A stretch of 64,000 nucleotides of DNA from Pempheris klunzingeri (GCF_042242105.1 NC_092014.1:11536374-11600373); one strand, 5' to 3'; counted from the first letter of the stretch, positions 37,101-49,475 are shown. Notes: generated from the letters alone by a model not told the origin. Made by a program: numbers and translations.

Positions 37101-40100
37101 TGCACTGAAAAGTACATCCGCACATGTTGGACAGACTAGCAGAGACAAGTTCAGCGAGCTCACTAAACACATTCCCCTGACACAGGGAGCTCTGGTTTTA
37201 TAATGAATCCTTGTCAATGATTAACACACAGGAATCTAGTGGCGTGAGGGAGCTTCCATGTTTACTGTAAAACTTTGGCTGTTTACTTCTGAACAGAGGT
37301 TTTTGAACATTTGGGTGGGGTCCAATTTGAGGATATGGACCCACCTAAAAGACTGCAAGATAATTCTGAGGGGTTGTGACATAATAACCAGGAAAGGGGA
37401 TCTTTCTACTGCACAAAAATTTGCTTATTCTTTAAGACTTTTCTGATTTTTTCCCCCCTTTTTTCAGTGATTGTCATAAGTCAAAACCTGTTGGTTTATG
37501 CAACTTGTGACAGGGAGTCATTTTTTGGGTAAAAACAGTTACAAACTGCTGTTATAGAATATTAAACACCTAAACTACAGGGAATAAAGGCCATAACAGA
37601 CTGATGAATGAGGATCTGCCTGCAGCTCTAATCCACTCTATCAATGCTTAATCAAAGAAGTATTCGCTTGTGACTCCCCGTTTGCCAAAAAAACAAGCAG
37701 CACCGAACGTGGACGCGTCTGCAGAGAATTCTACTCTGCCTCTAGTTTCGTGAACCCCATCCACTCACAGGCTCTCCCCCTAAACCGCCTCTCTTACTTA
37801 ACTCTACATTCCAGCGTATGTGTGCATACTCTGCTGACCTGAATTTCAGGCTGCCTGCTCGACACACAAAGCAGCCTCCCGACCCTCCCTTTGGCAACGC
37901 TCAAGAATGTCTTCGCGTCCTCCTCTTCCTCAGGCTCATATGGGCTGCCGGACCAAACCATGAATGGTTCACTCAACTCACTTTCATCCCTGCACTCCTC
38001 TGTACTTTTCATACTAATAGTTTTCCCTCACCCTTGAAACCCATCCCAAAGCTATGCATGCGCCTTGTAAAAGTGTGTCCGACTCAGTTGTTTTTATGAG
38101 CATCAGCTGCTTTATGGGAGTAAACCAAGTTTACTGACACAGAAAGTAGATGTATCCTGCAGCAGCTACACCTGAGAGGGAGAGGGATCTTTGTCACCTG
38201 AATGTAGGCGTACGGTAGTTTGAGTTCACACTCAAATATATGTCCTTATTACATACAACCGTCCACAGAGAGTATATGTGCAGCCGCTTTGCAACCATGG
38301 CCAAGCTTGACCTGAGAGAGCCAAAGAGCTTCTCAGCGCCGATGACCTCAGGGTGGAGAAATTCCACATGTGACCTTGGCTGCTGCCCTCCAGCTGTAGC
38401 CTGACCTCCAGCTGTAGCCTGTTTCTTATTCTTTGTCCACTTTCAGCCGCTCATCAGTTACAATCCAGGCTGTCCTAAGGCTAGATGCTACATGTATAAA
38501 TATGTGGACAAACCTGGTGTAAAGTACATGGCAAAATATATCAGGAGAGGATAGAAATGTGTCACCCATTTGCCGAGTGAAGATATGAAGATGTAAATGA
38601 AGATATCCCTTTAATACATCTAGTTGCATTTCTTCAGATTTGGACTGCATGTTGTATTGGGATGTATTGGATTTGCACAAAAGGCCAAATGCTCCTTAGT
38701 TCCAGCCTCTCTGTAGTTTGTTCTTTGGGTTTTGCAGTGTTGGTCGGACAAAACAAGCTATTTGCACAGTTAATCGAGAAAATAATCAGCAGACTGATAA
38801 TTAAAGTAATCGTTAGTTGCAGTCCTATATATATTTATATCACAAAATAAAATCGGATGTACCGTAATAGAGGATTTTATCCATACAGCACACCTCAAGC
38901 ACGGTCACTACACTCACACTGACATTAGGTCAGTCACTTACAATAGTTTTACTACTGCTTCTACTGTAAATTACTACATGGCCTACATGTTCCTTAATGA
39001 TTAGACCATGTACAGTAAATCAATCACTGCTCTGGGTTATTAGCTGCCCATGCAAGCCTAATGACTCCAGGTCACCACACACACATAAGGAATGTACATG
39101 ACAGTGTGACATTTGAGGAAGTTAATGACAAAAGCCATGTGCAAGTATGTGAACATGTGAATGCCACACTAAAACCAAATCTGCACGGAATAAATACACT
39201 TTTCACTTTGTTTTTGCAGCTGCCTGTAGGAAGCAAGCATGCCATTCAACCCCTTAAATAATGTATTCATTTTTAAAAGCAGGATGTGGACATAGTGTGA
39301 TCTTAACTTCAGATGTGCTCACAATGGCTGGGCAGTTTATGAATCACATTAAAATCCAGATGAACAATATTAACAGGCGCATCAAAACCTGGCGTCTTCC
39401 GCATAAACTCGCTGTCAGAAAAGAAGATTTATGCCTCAAAAGTGAAGAAACGGGCACAGATGAGTTTTGGCAGGGGGACCAGTAAAGAGTGATAAAGGCC
39501 CTCTGTGAGAAGAGAGCTCTGCCTTTCTCCTCCTTGCTGCCTCAGGTTTCTGCTGACTCAGACACTTTTAGCGGGCGAAAAAAGGAGAGCCAGAATAAGA
39601 AGAAGCGGAAAAAAAAGATAACAGAAAAAACAGATGTGGTCTCTGGAGAAAGAAGGAGACAAAGAGTAGAAGGCAAGGGGGTGAAGTAACAGGGCTGTGG
39701 ACGGCTTTCCCTCCCACTGACACACCGCCATAACTCAAACAGCTCAGTGAGGTGCAGCCGCTGCCCGGCCCGGCCTTTAGACACACACATTCCCTCTCTC
39801 TCTCTCTCTCTCTCTCACACGCACACACACACACACACACAGGAGCCTCACTCGAGGGTAAAGAGCTCCTCAAAGCCAAATAAGTCATTCATCACAGCTG
39901 GGAGTGGAAGACACTGGGAGAGTAAATTTAATTAGAGAGAAGATTAGAGCGTGACAAACTGAGTGCCTGCTCCTCTGTCCATGAAGCACATGTAAATTTA
40001 AAGTTATGTTCAATAGGTGTCACCCAGTTGCTGCACATTGTCTGCAGTATGATATACTGTATGGTGTAAGATTATACTGTTTGTTAAAATCAATCTGCAA

Positions 40101-42911
40101 ACTTTTGTGAGTCATCACAGAACTGAAACCAAGAGCACCTGACAGCCATGGGTGGTGTCGGTGTCTGGATAGGTAAAAATAGAGCTGTAAATCCTTTTTT
40201 CAATTGAGGGAAGCAGCACAACATACGAGATACCCGGACTTACGCAACAGGACTCAGATTTCTTGTAAACAGGTGATAGGTGGGAAAACAAAACGTATGT
40301 AGTTTCACAATATCTTGACGTTTCTTAAAAAGGAAATTTGTGGCAAGTCGCCATAGTGATCAAGAGCGGTTAAAGTCAGAAATGGGAAGGAAGGAATGCC
40401 AGCGGAGACCAACCACACAGTAGCATTTGGTTTCACGGAAATGTCAAGCCTGTGTTCTGCAGCTCTGGCCTGTGCCAATGCAATGATGAGAGAGGGAAAA
40501 AAAATATGAAAAAGAAGCAGCAGAGTCACCCTCGAGATGGTCTATACAGAGCTGTCATGGCTGCACTCAGGCTGCAGCAGATAAGCAGGTTGTGTCAGGA
40601 CAGACGACCCTGTGGGACGCTGCTGGCACCCACCCAGACGTCTCACTCTGATAACAGGACACAAATATATGCAGGGTGCCTCCTGAACGGCTGCCAAGAC
40701 AGCAGACGGTTTCACGAAAGACACGTAGCATGCATAAGATGCATGCTGAGCAGCAGCCAGTGAGCCTAATGTCCACAGGAAATCAATAAATTTAGGCAAA
40801 AAAAAAAATAAATATTTGAAAGCTATCACATTAGACTTTAAACAGACAGATTATTTGAAAGTGGGGATGTGTATTGTACCTCAAATAATATTTTCTGATA
40901 GTTGTTTCTATCCAAAGTATCTTAAGTTCTTTACTTTGGCTTCTTTTTTTAAAAAAAGGGGTTGTTACAATATAAATCATATTTCTATCATAACACTGGT
41001 ATTCAAACCAAACATCAGGTCTCAAGAAATTCAAGTTGTGTTTCAAGGAAACATCAGTAGTCCTCTATTTGATTTTTCACAATACATCCAATGCCTTTCG
41101 GCGTCTGAACGAGATATTCATCAGGCACCTTGTCTACCACGTGAACATATAATACAAGGATGGCTCTGTGCTGCACCAGCATGAAACAAACACACCGACA
41201 CATGACCAAACAAAGACAGTGAGTCAGGGCTCAAACAGCAGCACCTCCCCAAAGTGGCGTTCGAGGGCATGAGGGAGTGAGGTCGAGCTTTTTTCGAAGT
41301 GATGCCTGTGCTGCTCAAAATTAGACAGGCCTGACGCTCTGAGCGGATGCTCCAAACTGGTCACGCACTCATTAAACTGGTTGAACAGGACAGCTGAAGA
41401 GTTTTGGTTTTCTTATGAATCAGCACCAGTCATTGAAGAACACTGAATGATGGATAATTCCATCACACCAGCAGGGTTGGAAATATTCTTCCAGATATCA
41501 GTTAATCACTTGATCTCTTAAATGTACAAAGAGGAGATATCTACAAAGTGCTTGTTTTGTCCAAAAAAATAGCCCCAAACCAAAAAATACTGAATGAATG
41601 TGATACAAAACATGAAAAACCTTCAAAAAGTCTCACATTTGAGCAAATGTTTTGCATTTTTACATGAAAAATGACTTAGACGAGTCAAAATTGTCGATTA
41701 ATTTCCTTTCTGACCATTTCATGATGTCAGCACTACATATTAGTGACACGGGCCTAATACACTGTAGATGATCGTGCTAAAGCCTGAAGCCACCGTTTCA
41801 ACTTTTAACACCTGGTACGTTGGAGTAATGACCATGTAATTTGAAGCTGCAGGTCCAGACGGGTTGAATTAGGATGCGTTTTGTTGCAAAGGATCACAAT
41901 GATACCTCGTCACTGCAGGGCCTGTCATTACAAAGAAGTAGGTTGACATTTTTCCATGCAAACAGCCATCGATGGAAAGAAAAATTACGGCAGGAAAGTA
42001 GTTTTAAATTCACGAATGCATCACTTGTCACCAAGGACAGTGCAGGGTGACTTGCAGAGTATTTAAACTTTTTTTTATGTATGTACACCCATACATCATG
42101 GCCAAAACGTCAGTGAATAAGTACAAGACTTAACATTACAGTCATGACCCTGCACTGGATGTTTTAAAAAAAACGAAAAAGAAACGTTTTTCTTAGAAAC
42201 TTGTGGCCGCAGTGACGACACAGGAAGTGAGTAAACTGATTAAAACACTTTACTGGCACTTGCTTTTGTCAGTTTGACTGGACGTCACTTCACTGGTAAC
42301 CAACCACACCCGTCATCCGACGTGAGGTAACTGTTGTGTCTCAACACCTGCAGTGTAATCAGCCAGGACCTCCTTCTCTGGCTCTCAGGTCAGGGAGGAA
42401 TATGTCTGCACTTGCCTCTTTCAGCGCCACACACATCCATTACTCACTCCCAGACATGTGACTGGCAAACCCCAATCCCTTAACGTGGGTGACAGTGTGT
42501 CACGCACATGCAGCCAAACACGCCCATCTCAGCCTCTGCTCACATGCTGATAGTCACATCAGCTGTTTCCTAAATCCTCTGTGGCAGGCACTTTTTTTTT
42601 TTTTTTTTTAAAGAATGGGGGTGACCTTGATGCAAAAAAAAAAAAAAGCATTAAGAAACTAACTCTTCACTAAAGCAACTTTGTTGTATCAAAGAGGGGT
42701 TTTGCTTCCTGACAACAAACGCCTTTGAAGGTGTGAGGTCACTTCCTCCGTTGGTGAAGTCAAAACGGAGCAAAAACAGACGGCTGTGTCTTTAATGATC
42801 CGAGATATCAGATCACAACGAGCTCGGCGCTGTACCCAAAAGGAGGGACAGAAAAAATAAAAAGTTTGTTAGCAGAGTGAGATGTACGCTGGGGGTAGTG
42901 CAACTGGATCA

Positions 42912-42972
<61 letters not shown>

Positions 42973-45900
42973 TTTCTGTGGGCCTCTCAGTTTAGAGAAA
43001 TGACAGGCGAGGGCCAGATTCACCCCGCCTCCGTTCACAGCATCAGTCTGGGCAGGATTATCACATTACTGACAGGATTCCCTTTCCATACAAGGTAACG
43101 AGTTTCATCCGTGAAATGGAGACAGATCTAATCAACACGAGGGCGCTCTTTGAAATCAGCTTATTATCCATTTTCAGACACGAGGAATTAATTGATTAAA
43201 TCTCTTTGAAGATGACCTTTGGTCTGATCTGGCGCTTTTGGCTGAGAGGACGATATCTGACGTTTACCTGCTGCCAGCATCCCCACACTTAGTACGTTAG
43301 GGACGTCAGAGCGCTGTGCGATGACACGCATGCAAATCAGACAAACATGGGAGATGCGGTAGATCAAAGAGCGTCAGACGTCACCTTACCTGTGTTTCTC
43401 CAGCTCGTTGTGTGACGATCTGAAAGGAGAAACAGACCAAAGACAAAGATGAGTGTCAGGGCAGCAAGTGCCAAAATTCTGCCAAAATACTACACTTTAA
43501 AAATCACATGACACGAGAGTAAGGCTGTAATGTGAAGGATAATCCCAAGGTGAGAGGCTCGGTTAGCAAATGTTATGATCTGGGACATGAAATAGATGAG
43601 AGCATGAGGTTTGGAAGACATAGCAGATCTGAGAGATATCGCAGAACGTTGCTGATTCTTCTCTGCTTTTTCATTCATTTCTCCCTCCAGGTGGCTTTAG
43701 GGCTTTTGGATGCTAGAGTTGCTGTACAATAAAGTTTTACCTACAAAAGTAGAATATTATAACACAGCGAAACAGGCCTCGTCTGCTGCACCATCCTTCT
43801 GATTTGCAGTGGAATTAAGGGCACAAACAAGCGATGTAAAAGCTTGATCTGACATCCTGGAAAAACACCCACAATAAGCGTGTGAAAATGGAGTGTAGTG
43901 TTTTAAATTATTTTTCAACGTCTGTGTGACATTTGTCAGATGGTGTGAAGCACGGGGCAAAAATGACCCTGTGAGAGAGCAATATCTGTGACAGTGCACA
44001 ACATCCCCCTCCCCGCCCGCTCTCACACACATACGACCAGCGTGCTCACACTGCTGCTGCTGTTGTTGTTGTTGTTGCACGCTGGCTGAAAAGCAGCGTG
44101 AACATGGGATAAAAACAGACTCAGACGTCTGGAGGCCTAGACGCTGCAGAATTCCTCAGCATGTGGGCTATTCCAAGGAGAGCCCCTATCATGGTGTGCA
44201 GCCGGGAGCTGCGAGGGCACTGCAGTCCATCTGAAAGAGGCCCTCTGTTCATGAGACCGTCATGGATACCATGGCAATAAAAACAAAAACAGCGACAATA
44301 AAGGGCCAGGCTGACAACAAGCCTTTTCAGATTTTCCGCTGTTTGAGAGCCCTTGTGCTCGTGAAGCAGTGGTTCCCACAGCTGTGCCGAGGAGGCCGAG
44401 GCGTCTGCACAGCGACGCTGCACGCTGCACAAAAAGGGTTACGGCTGAACGTACAACTGGGATAGTGTGGCGCCTGCACGTAATCATCCCAGAGAAGAAG
44501 AAGGGCAGGATGTCGTGCTGCCGCTTATAACCTGATCCAAGAGGCCGACACAGAGCTTTATGCCATCATGGAGGAAGTTGTGCTATTCAAACCTGCACAA
44601 ATTGGGGAAGCGTCCCAGTCAAAGCGCAGGGCATGACCAGGAAATTGTACAGCAGATGGCGAAGGAGGAGAATGTGAACAGACCTGCACCAACAGCAGGT
44701 TAACAAAACACCTTTACATGTTATGTAAAAGACTGGTGTGGCATGCAAAAAGGTCATGAACATGGCTCTGATGATCAAAGGCCTATAAATTGGCCTTATA
44801 TCATTCTTTTCATGAGATGTAAAACTGCAAAAGCTTACTCTCAGAGGACCTTTTGTATGTTTTCCCACATAATCATTAAGGAATTCAAGGATGCAAAAGA
44901 GCATGAGCACGGTTTTCCTTGTCATTTGCACATCTATATACACTTTTAATGTCATATCTAGTGTGATAGGGGAGGTGGAAGCAGGAAAACACCAATAAAA
45001 CTCCAGGTCTCCATCTTTTTATAGAAGCACTTGGATTTAACAACAGTCTATAAGTTAAAAAAAAAAAAAAAAGAAAACACCACCAGGGTTTATTTTTTCT
45101 GTGTGCAGAAATAGACTGCCAGCTGTTTTTTTTTCACACACCCGAAATATTTCAGCATAGCAAAACACGTTATGTGTTTTAATTTGCAGATTTGATCGTG
45201 ACATCAAATGCTCTGACATCAGTTTTTTGGTCTTACAAAGCACATCATTGTGCTTTTTTAACTTACAGCCAGCTTCTGTTTAACTGAAAATATGGTTTAA
45301 GTTCAAACATGAAACGTGTTTTTACTGCACTGCCCCTCGCATCCTGTTGATGCTTAAAAAAAACTGTATGAGAGTGGTGGGAGAGTATAAAGGGAATTGG
45401 GGAATTTGCCCTCAGTGCAGTCACAAGAAAGGGGAGCGGGACGCAGGCCTGGTGCATGAAACCTGGCGGGCTGGTGTTTGTCACAGAGTGTAGACGTCTG
45501 TTTTAGCCACCACACCCACCTGCCACACCCCCATACAAACACACCTCACACACACACACACACACACACTCAAAAATAACTGTGTTACTCTGTCAGAGAC
45601 CGTACCAAAGGAATGTGGAAAAGACTGCATTCTCATTTGTTACAAACGGATACAAATATCACTTTCAGACTTACACAACTTTAAAATTCTAATTTTCTAA
45701 GTCTAATTACAACACTGATACTTAACATTAACATGCTGTACATGCAATGACGTAACTCTCTCACTGGCTCACTGTGCTTCCCTGAACTAATATTAGCCAA
45801 CAGGAAATTTTATATTTCATCACATCTTGGTGTGCGAGCGCTCTTGGAAATGAAACTAGACTGACTAGAACACACTGAGAGTAAATAAGAGTTTCACCAA

Positions 45901-46750
45901 AAACACATTTCCAACAAATCACCAGTAGTTACAGGAGTTCCATGTCGCAGACTTGGCCTAAACTTGCCCCGCAAAAATGTATTTACATGTAGCGCTGGAT
46001 ATAAAAGTCCCCTAATTAGAGTCATGTGACGTTAAGAGGAAAAAGGATTCCTGACGAGGGCGTCCCACATTGATCCAATCAATTTAAACCCTCTTTCAGA
46101 CAAGCACAGTGAAGCTCCACATGGCTTCTCCTGAGTGACTAGAGCTGAACGGATTAGTGATCGAGAGGAAATCTACTGTTTTGATAATTATATTATAATA
46201 AGCTGAATATTATTGGGTTTTGCATTGAGGGCTGGAAATTACAGTACAGCTGCTGGTCGTTTTTCACAATTCTCAGAAATGTTACAGGCAAAACAATTAG
46301 CAGATGAGCTGAGATAACATTATATAATAAGAGGGCTTTTAATTTTAGAGATGAGAATGAAACACTGACCTGCTGATGTTTAAATGACCTTAAACTAGAG
46401 TGACAAGTGATCGAACAGAAACTGAAAGTTGGATTTATTTACTCATGTAATACTTCTGTGTTATTTTATGGCCGTGCAGCAATGGCTATGTTAGTTGCAG
46501 GCTGTGACAGTATATGAAGGAGGTCCAACTGGCTTTTAATTAAAGTTGAACAAGGACAGAATGACAAGGCAATCGATATCCTGATCAGACACACACACAC
46601 ACACCAGCAGTGTGTAGAGGACACTTTCATTTAACATCAGACACACACTTAACCACGTGAAAATCAGGCGTTTGGAGGGTTTGTGCAGGTGAGAGGACGA
46701 CATTGCAGTGCCAGACAGGGTGCAGAAATGAAAGGTTGTGTGCATGTCGG

Positions 46751-46798
<48 letters not shown>

Positions 46799-47896
46799 CT
46801 CAGCTTGGGGAGGGTTTTAGGTGTGTGGTAAGCAGAGAGAGTGGGAGCAGCAGAGTTGACAGTGTACGCGTGGCAGTGTTTATTGGAGAGACCAAAACAG
46901 AGAGCCCAGCCCAGGCTGCAAAAAGATGGCAGTGTGCATGAAAACAGCTCTCCTCCAACTGTGTCTGTGCGTGTTTTCTATCAGCGGGCACTTGCACAAA
47001 GAGATAGAAAACAAACAAACAAACAAACAAAAAAAAAAAACAAGAATTATATTTACCTATTGTTCTGTGTTTTTCTGGAAATTGGCGAGGCTTTCGTTTT
47101 CTTTCTGGAAAAGTCGCTACTGTACGGTAAAACAGACGCATAACCGTGTTCTGCCTCTATTGAGGAAAAACAAAAACCAAAAAAAGTGAATGTTAATTGA
47201 TTGTGTCTGCAATGCAAGGATTAGAAATAATAATAATAATAATAATAATAATGATCATAATAACAAGCTGTCGGTGATGTCAATTCTGAGAGAAATAGTG
47301 AAACATGAAATAGCTATGGAGGCTAAATGTCATTTCAAGAAGAGCAAAACGTGATCGATCATCAATATTATCGCTTCCAATGCGCCCGTGTAGCTCTGCA
47401 TAGCCCTCAGCAAGGTCTAGATTTTAAACAGTTGATGCTACATGGGCATTTATGAGTATCTGTCATTACGATACTGCCTCGTATTTTCAATGTCACTCTT
47501 GTTTACTCATTTCCGAAGAGCAGAATGCGAAAATACAACACCATTCTGAGTATATCTGATATCGCAAACGCACTTCGCGAACACATGACATACTTTAAAT
47601 AATAAAATACAGCTATTCTTTCCTAGCTTGTAAGCTACCAGGTCCAGTTTGCACCCATCGCCTGGTCTATGTCCCATTGTCTGTAAAGTGACATCATACC
47701 TGCACTATGGCAGGGCAAGTCTAAACTTTACATATGACAGAATATCGAGCTAGCTGCCATCCTAACTCCACATTCACAAAATAACCATCAGCCCAGAAAT
47801 CCTGTCAACTGGTCAATTTTAGCTTCAAATACCTCTGTCTTTTCTTTCCAAGTACTCTGCAGCCTCCAGCAGAATTAAAAGAGAATTAAGTTCCAT
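28172..47896 (-). CDS. mxd4: MXD4 (MAD4), MAX-binding bHLH-zipper repressor
   Basis: Six coding exons on the minus strand: 47896-47833, 47156-47057, 43419-43390, 31133-31019, 29644-29482 and 28332-28172 (stop included). They sum to 633 bases, giving 210 residues (human MXD4 209), with all GT-AG ends and phases agreeing. Residues 1-21, MELNSLLILLEAAEYLERKD and one more, are the Sin3-interaction helix. The basic region HNELEKHRR (H58, E62 and R66 match the E-box contacts) and the helix-loop-helix LYLEQLKKLVPLGPDSTRHT follow, then the zipper KLEEQDRKALNVKEQL to KRRLEQL (about 104-135). The acidic tail includes EVDIEGMEF. MXD4 dimerises with MAX, binds CACGTG and recruits Sin3/HDAC to oppose MYC in the nucleus. 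The details (LYLEQLKKLVPLGPDSTRHTT, LKRRLEQLSV) fit MXD4, not MXD1, MXI1 or MXD3. Start has a strong context (A at -3, G at +4). Confidence 0.96.
28333..29481 (-). other. mxd4: mxd4 intron 5
   Basis: Donor GTACGC at 29481, acceptor TTGCGTGCAG ending at 28333, splitting a glutamate codon. Nothing else recognised. Confidence 0.85.
29645..31018 (-). other. mxd4: mxd4 intron 4
   Basis: Donor GTATTA at 31018, acceptor TGTGTCTGCAG ending at 29645, phase 0. Contains a dispersed repeat copy at 30788. Confidence 0.85.
30788..30960 (+). repeat. Dispersed fish repeat, copy 3
   Basis: Starts AGAGCTGCAACTAACGATTA, with TTTACCAGAGCCCA and AAAGCTGCAAATCCAAAGAA inside. A clear but diverged copy of the family also seen at 15573, ending close to exon 4 of mxd4. 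Confidence 0.7.
38690..38826 (-). repeat. Dispersed fish repeat, copy 4 (reverse)
   Basis: Ends in AATCGTTAGTTGCAGTCCTA, the reverse complement of the family start, preceded by TTAATCGAGAAAATAATCAG. The left boundary is approximate. Confidence 0.7.
39794..39841. repeat. (CT)n(CA)n microsatellite
   Basis: A CT run followed directly by a CA run with one GC interruption, in mxd4 intron 3. Confidence 0.95.
41480..41740 (+). repeat. Dispersed fish repeat, copy 5
   Basis: Contains TGCTTGTTTTGTCCAAAAAA, CTCACATTTGAG, TTTGCATTTTTACATGAAAA and ATTGTCGATTAATTTCC in family order. The start is degraded, so the left edge is approximate. Confidence 0.6.
42914..42970. repeat. (GT)n microsatellite
   Basis: About 28 uninterrupted GT units, the longest dinucleotide run in the window, 420 bases left of the small mxd4 exon 3. 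Confidence 0.97.
44051..44078. repeat. (CTG)n(TTG)n triplet run
   Basis: About four CTG followed by five TTG units in mxd4 intron 2. No coding support. Confidence 0.9.
45547..45569. repeat. (CA)n microsatellite
   Basis: About 11 CA units in mxd4 intron 2. Confidence 0.9.
46754..46795. repeat. (TG)n microsatellite
   Basis: 21 TG units in mxd4 intron 2, about 260 bases downstream of exon 2 in gene orientation. Confidence 0.95.
47226..47252. repeat. (AAT)n microsatellite
   Basis: Nine AAT-type units in mxd4 intron 1. Confidence 0.9.
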
Positions 47897-48300
47897 CTTG
47901 TTGTTGTCTCGTTATAAAAATAGAAGTAATCTATTTACACAAATGTACAAGTCATGAAATAATGGAATGGAAATTTAAAAACTGTGTCAGAGCGGTGTAT
48001 GTGCGCTGCTATATTCAGTTCTGAGTCTTGGTGACTCCAAACTACAGTATCAACAGCACCTAACTAAAACTCAGCGGAGTGACTGATCACAACTCTGTCC
48101 AATCAGAGAAGCCAGTGGGCGGGCTCTCTGAGCATAACTCGGCCTATGAGCAGCCTTGAAACCTCGAGGTGCGTTGTGATTGGCTCGACAGAGCGAAAGT
48201 CATCAGGGACATGCCCTAGCAACAGCCTTTGCTGCCCTCCCCCTCCTTCGCTGATTGGATTGACGCGAATTCAGACCCCATCTGATTGGCTGGGATGAAT
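47897..48300 (-). promoter_or_regulatory. mxd4: mxd4 5' UTR and promoter with four CCAAT boxes
   Basis: Upstream of the mxd4 start lie four CCAAT/ATTGG boxes: 48099-48103 (CCAAT on the plus strand) and 48179-48183, 48254-48258, 48285-48289 (CCAAT on the minus strand), mostly as CCAATCA, plus a GC box GGGCGGG at 48117-48123. There is no obvious TATA box. Clusters of CCAAT boxes bind NF-Y (known) and fit a CpG-type promoter. The start site was not determined. Confidence 0.6.
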
Positions 48301-48959
48301 TCTGGGCGTGTGTCATTGTTGAACTTGGCCTGTTGTTTTGGATGCCAAATTTGATAACTTCTCAAAAGTATGCTTTTGGATTTGGACCGTGAAGAAAACG
48401 TTTAACAGCCATTAAGTCAACAGTCAGCCCTTTTGAATACATCAGTTATTTCCCATAAGAGTGTGTGGCATGTCTGAATCACTGACAGTCTTTGTGTTTG
48501 GTGTTCATTTCCTGTTTAAGTCATTATGAAAGTGTTGTATGAAGCTGCAGAAACTGAATTGGTTTATGAGCAATGAAGATCTCAAAAAGTGTTATTTGCA
48601 GTGTTTGTATCAGCTAGTGAAAATGGTAAGTTGCAAACCACACAAGTGCCTTGAAAAGTGTAAATGTTATCCACCTAATCATGCAGTTGGCATGGAAGTA
48701 ACGGCGTTGATGTATTAATGTGAGAGCTCTTGTTGTGCTGCCACAGACGAAGTCTTTGCTCTGTAGGTCTGTAAGTCTCTGGTTTGGGCTAGTGAAGCCT
48801 TAAGCTTCGTGTTACATGTCCTTCAATCATTATCCTCCCTTCAACAAATGTAATTCAGATTTTAAACAGAATAACAAATAGTGCAATTGCACTGAATATT
48901 TTTACAAATTCTTATTCATTACTCAAACAAACTTCCTCAATGAGTGTGCCTTGGCATGT

Positions 48960-49130
48960 TATTCCTGTGACACGGAGCTAAAACAATTGTTGATTTGACA
49001 GAAAATTATTGTACATTTTCTGGTCCCAGCATCTCAAAGGTGAACAAATACTGTCCGTCCAAGAAAACAGTTTAAATAAGGTAACTTTAGCTTTGAAAAG
49101 TGGTGATGGCCATTTTTTTAAATTTGCTGT
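48960..49130 (-). repeat. Dispersed fish repeat, copy 6 (reverse, degraded)
   Basis: Words such as TTGATTTGACAGAAAATTATTG and GTCCCAGCATCTCAAAGGTG match the reverse orientation of the family. Boundaries are approximate. Confidence 0.45.
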
Positions 49131-49309
49131 TTCAATTATGCTTCACATAACATGTGATAACCTGAGGATTTAACTGTTGTCTTACTGCTTGTTTCTAATG
49201 CTAAAAAATACTTTTCCTGTCAGCTGGTCAACAGATTCAGTGCCCACAATTAGAGAAATGACAATAGACTAATTATAACAAAATGTAGTGTTTTTAGATC
49301 ACGAGCTTG

Positions 49310-49475
49310 GCGAGGACACAAGACATGCCAAGTCAAAAGGCTAAAGTCCAAGTGAAGTCACAAGTCAGTGACGTTATCGTTCAAGTCCAGTAATGAGTCT
49401 TTTTTTATTTGGGTGAATCAAGTCATAAGATGTCATCAGATTCATGACTCAAGTCGTGACTCGAATCCACACCTC
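49310..49475. repeat. AAGTC-rich repeat segment
   Basis: AAGTC occurs about nine times in about 165 bases, often as CAAGTC, ending ACTCAAGTCGTGACTCGAAT. It resembles a low-complexity dispersed repeat found in fish genomes. Not a tRNA: no cloverleaf could be formed around the GACTCGAATCC-like end. Confidence 0.5.

Larger units (their letters stand above)
31134..43389 (-). other. mxd4: mxd4 intron 3 (12.3 kb)
   Basis: Donor GTAAGG at 43389, acceptor GTGTGTTTGCAG ending at 31134. It separates the 30-base basic-region exon from the helix-loop-helix exon. Inside are microsatellites, C-rich runs at 33219-33235 and 33293-33307, a 17-base tandem pair at about 38386-38420 and dispersed repeat copies. 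No other exon recognised. Confidence 0.85.
43420..47056 (-). other. mxd4: mxd4 intron 2
   Basis: Donor GTAAAT at 47056, acceptor TCTCCTTTCAG ending at 43420, splitting an arginine codon. It holds CTG/TTG triplets (44051-44078), CA and TG runs, a poly-A stretch near 45060, and a weak dispersed repeat copy near 46140. No other exon recognised. Intron 1 (47157-47832) is shorter, with GTATTT and TCCTCAATAG ends, and carries an AAT run. Confidence 0.85.

Noticed and set aside
47398..47430. Candidate mxd4 exon 2 with GGCTATGCAGAG
   Set aside because: The true exon 2 was found at 47057-47156, with AEHGYASVLP and correct phases.
49440..49475. tRNA-like B-box word in GACTCGAATCC
   Set aside because: No A box or cloverleaf could be formed; it is the end of the AAGTC-rich repeat.
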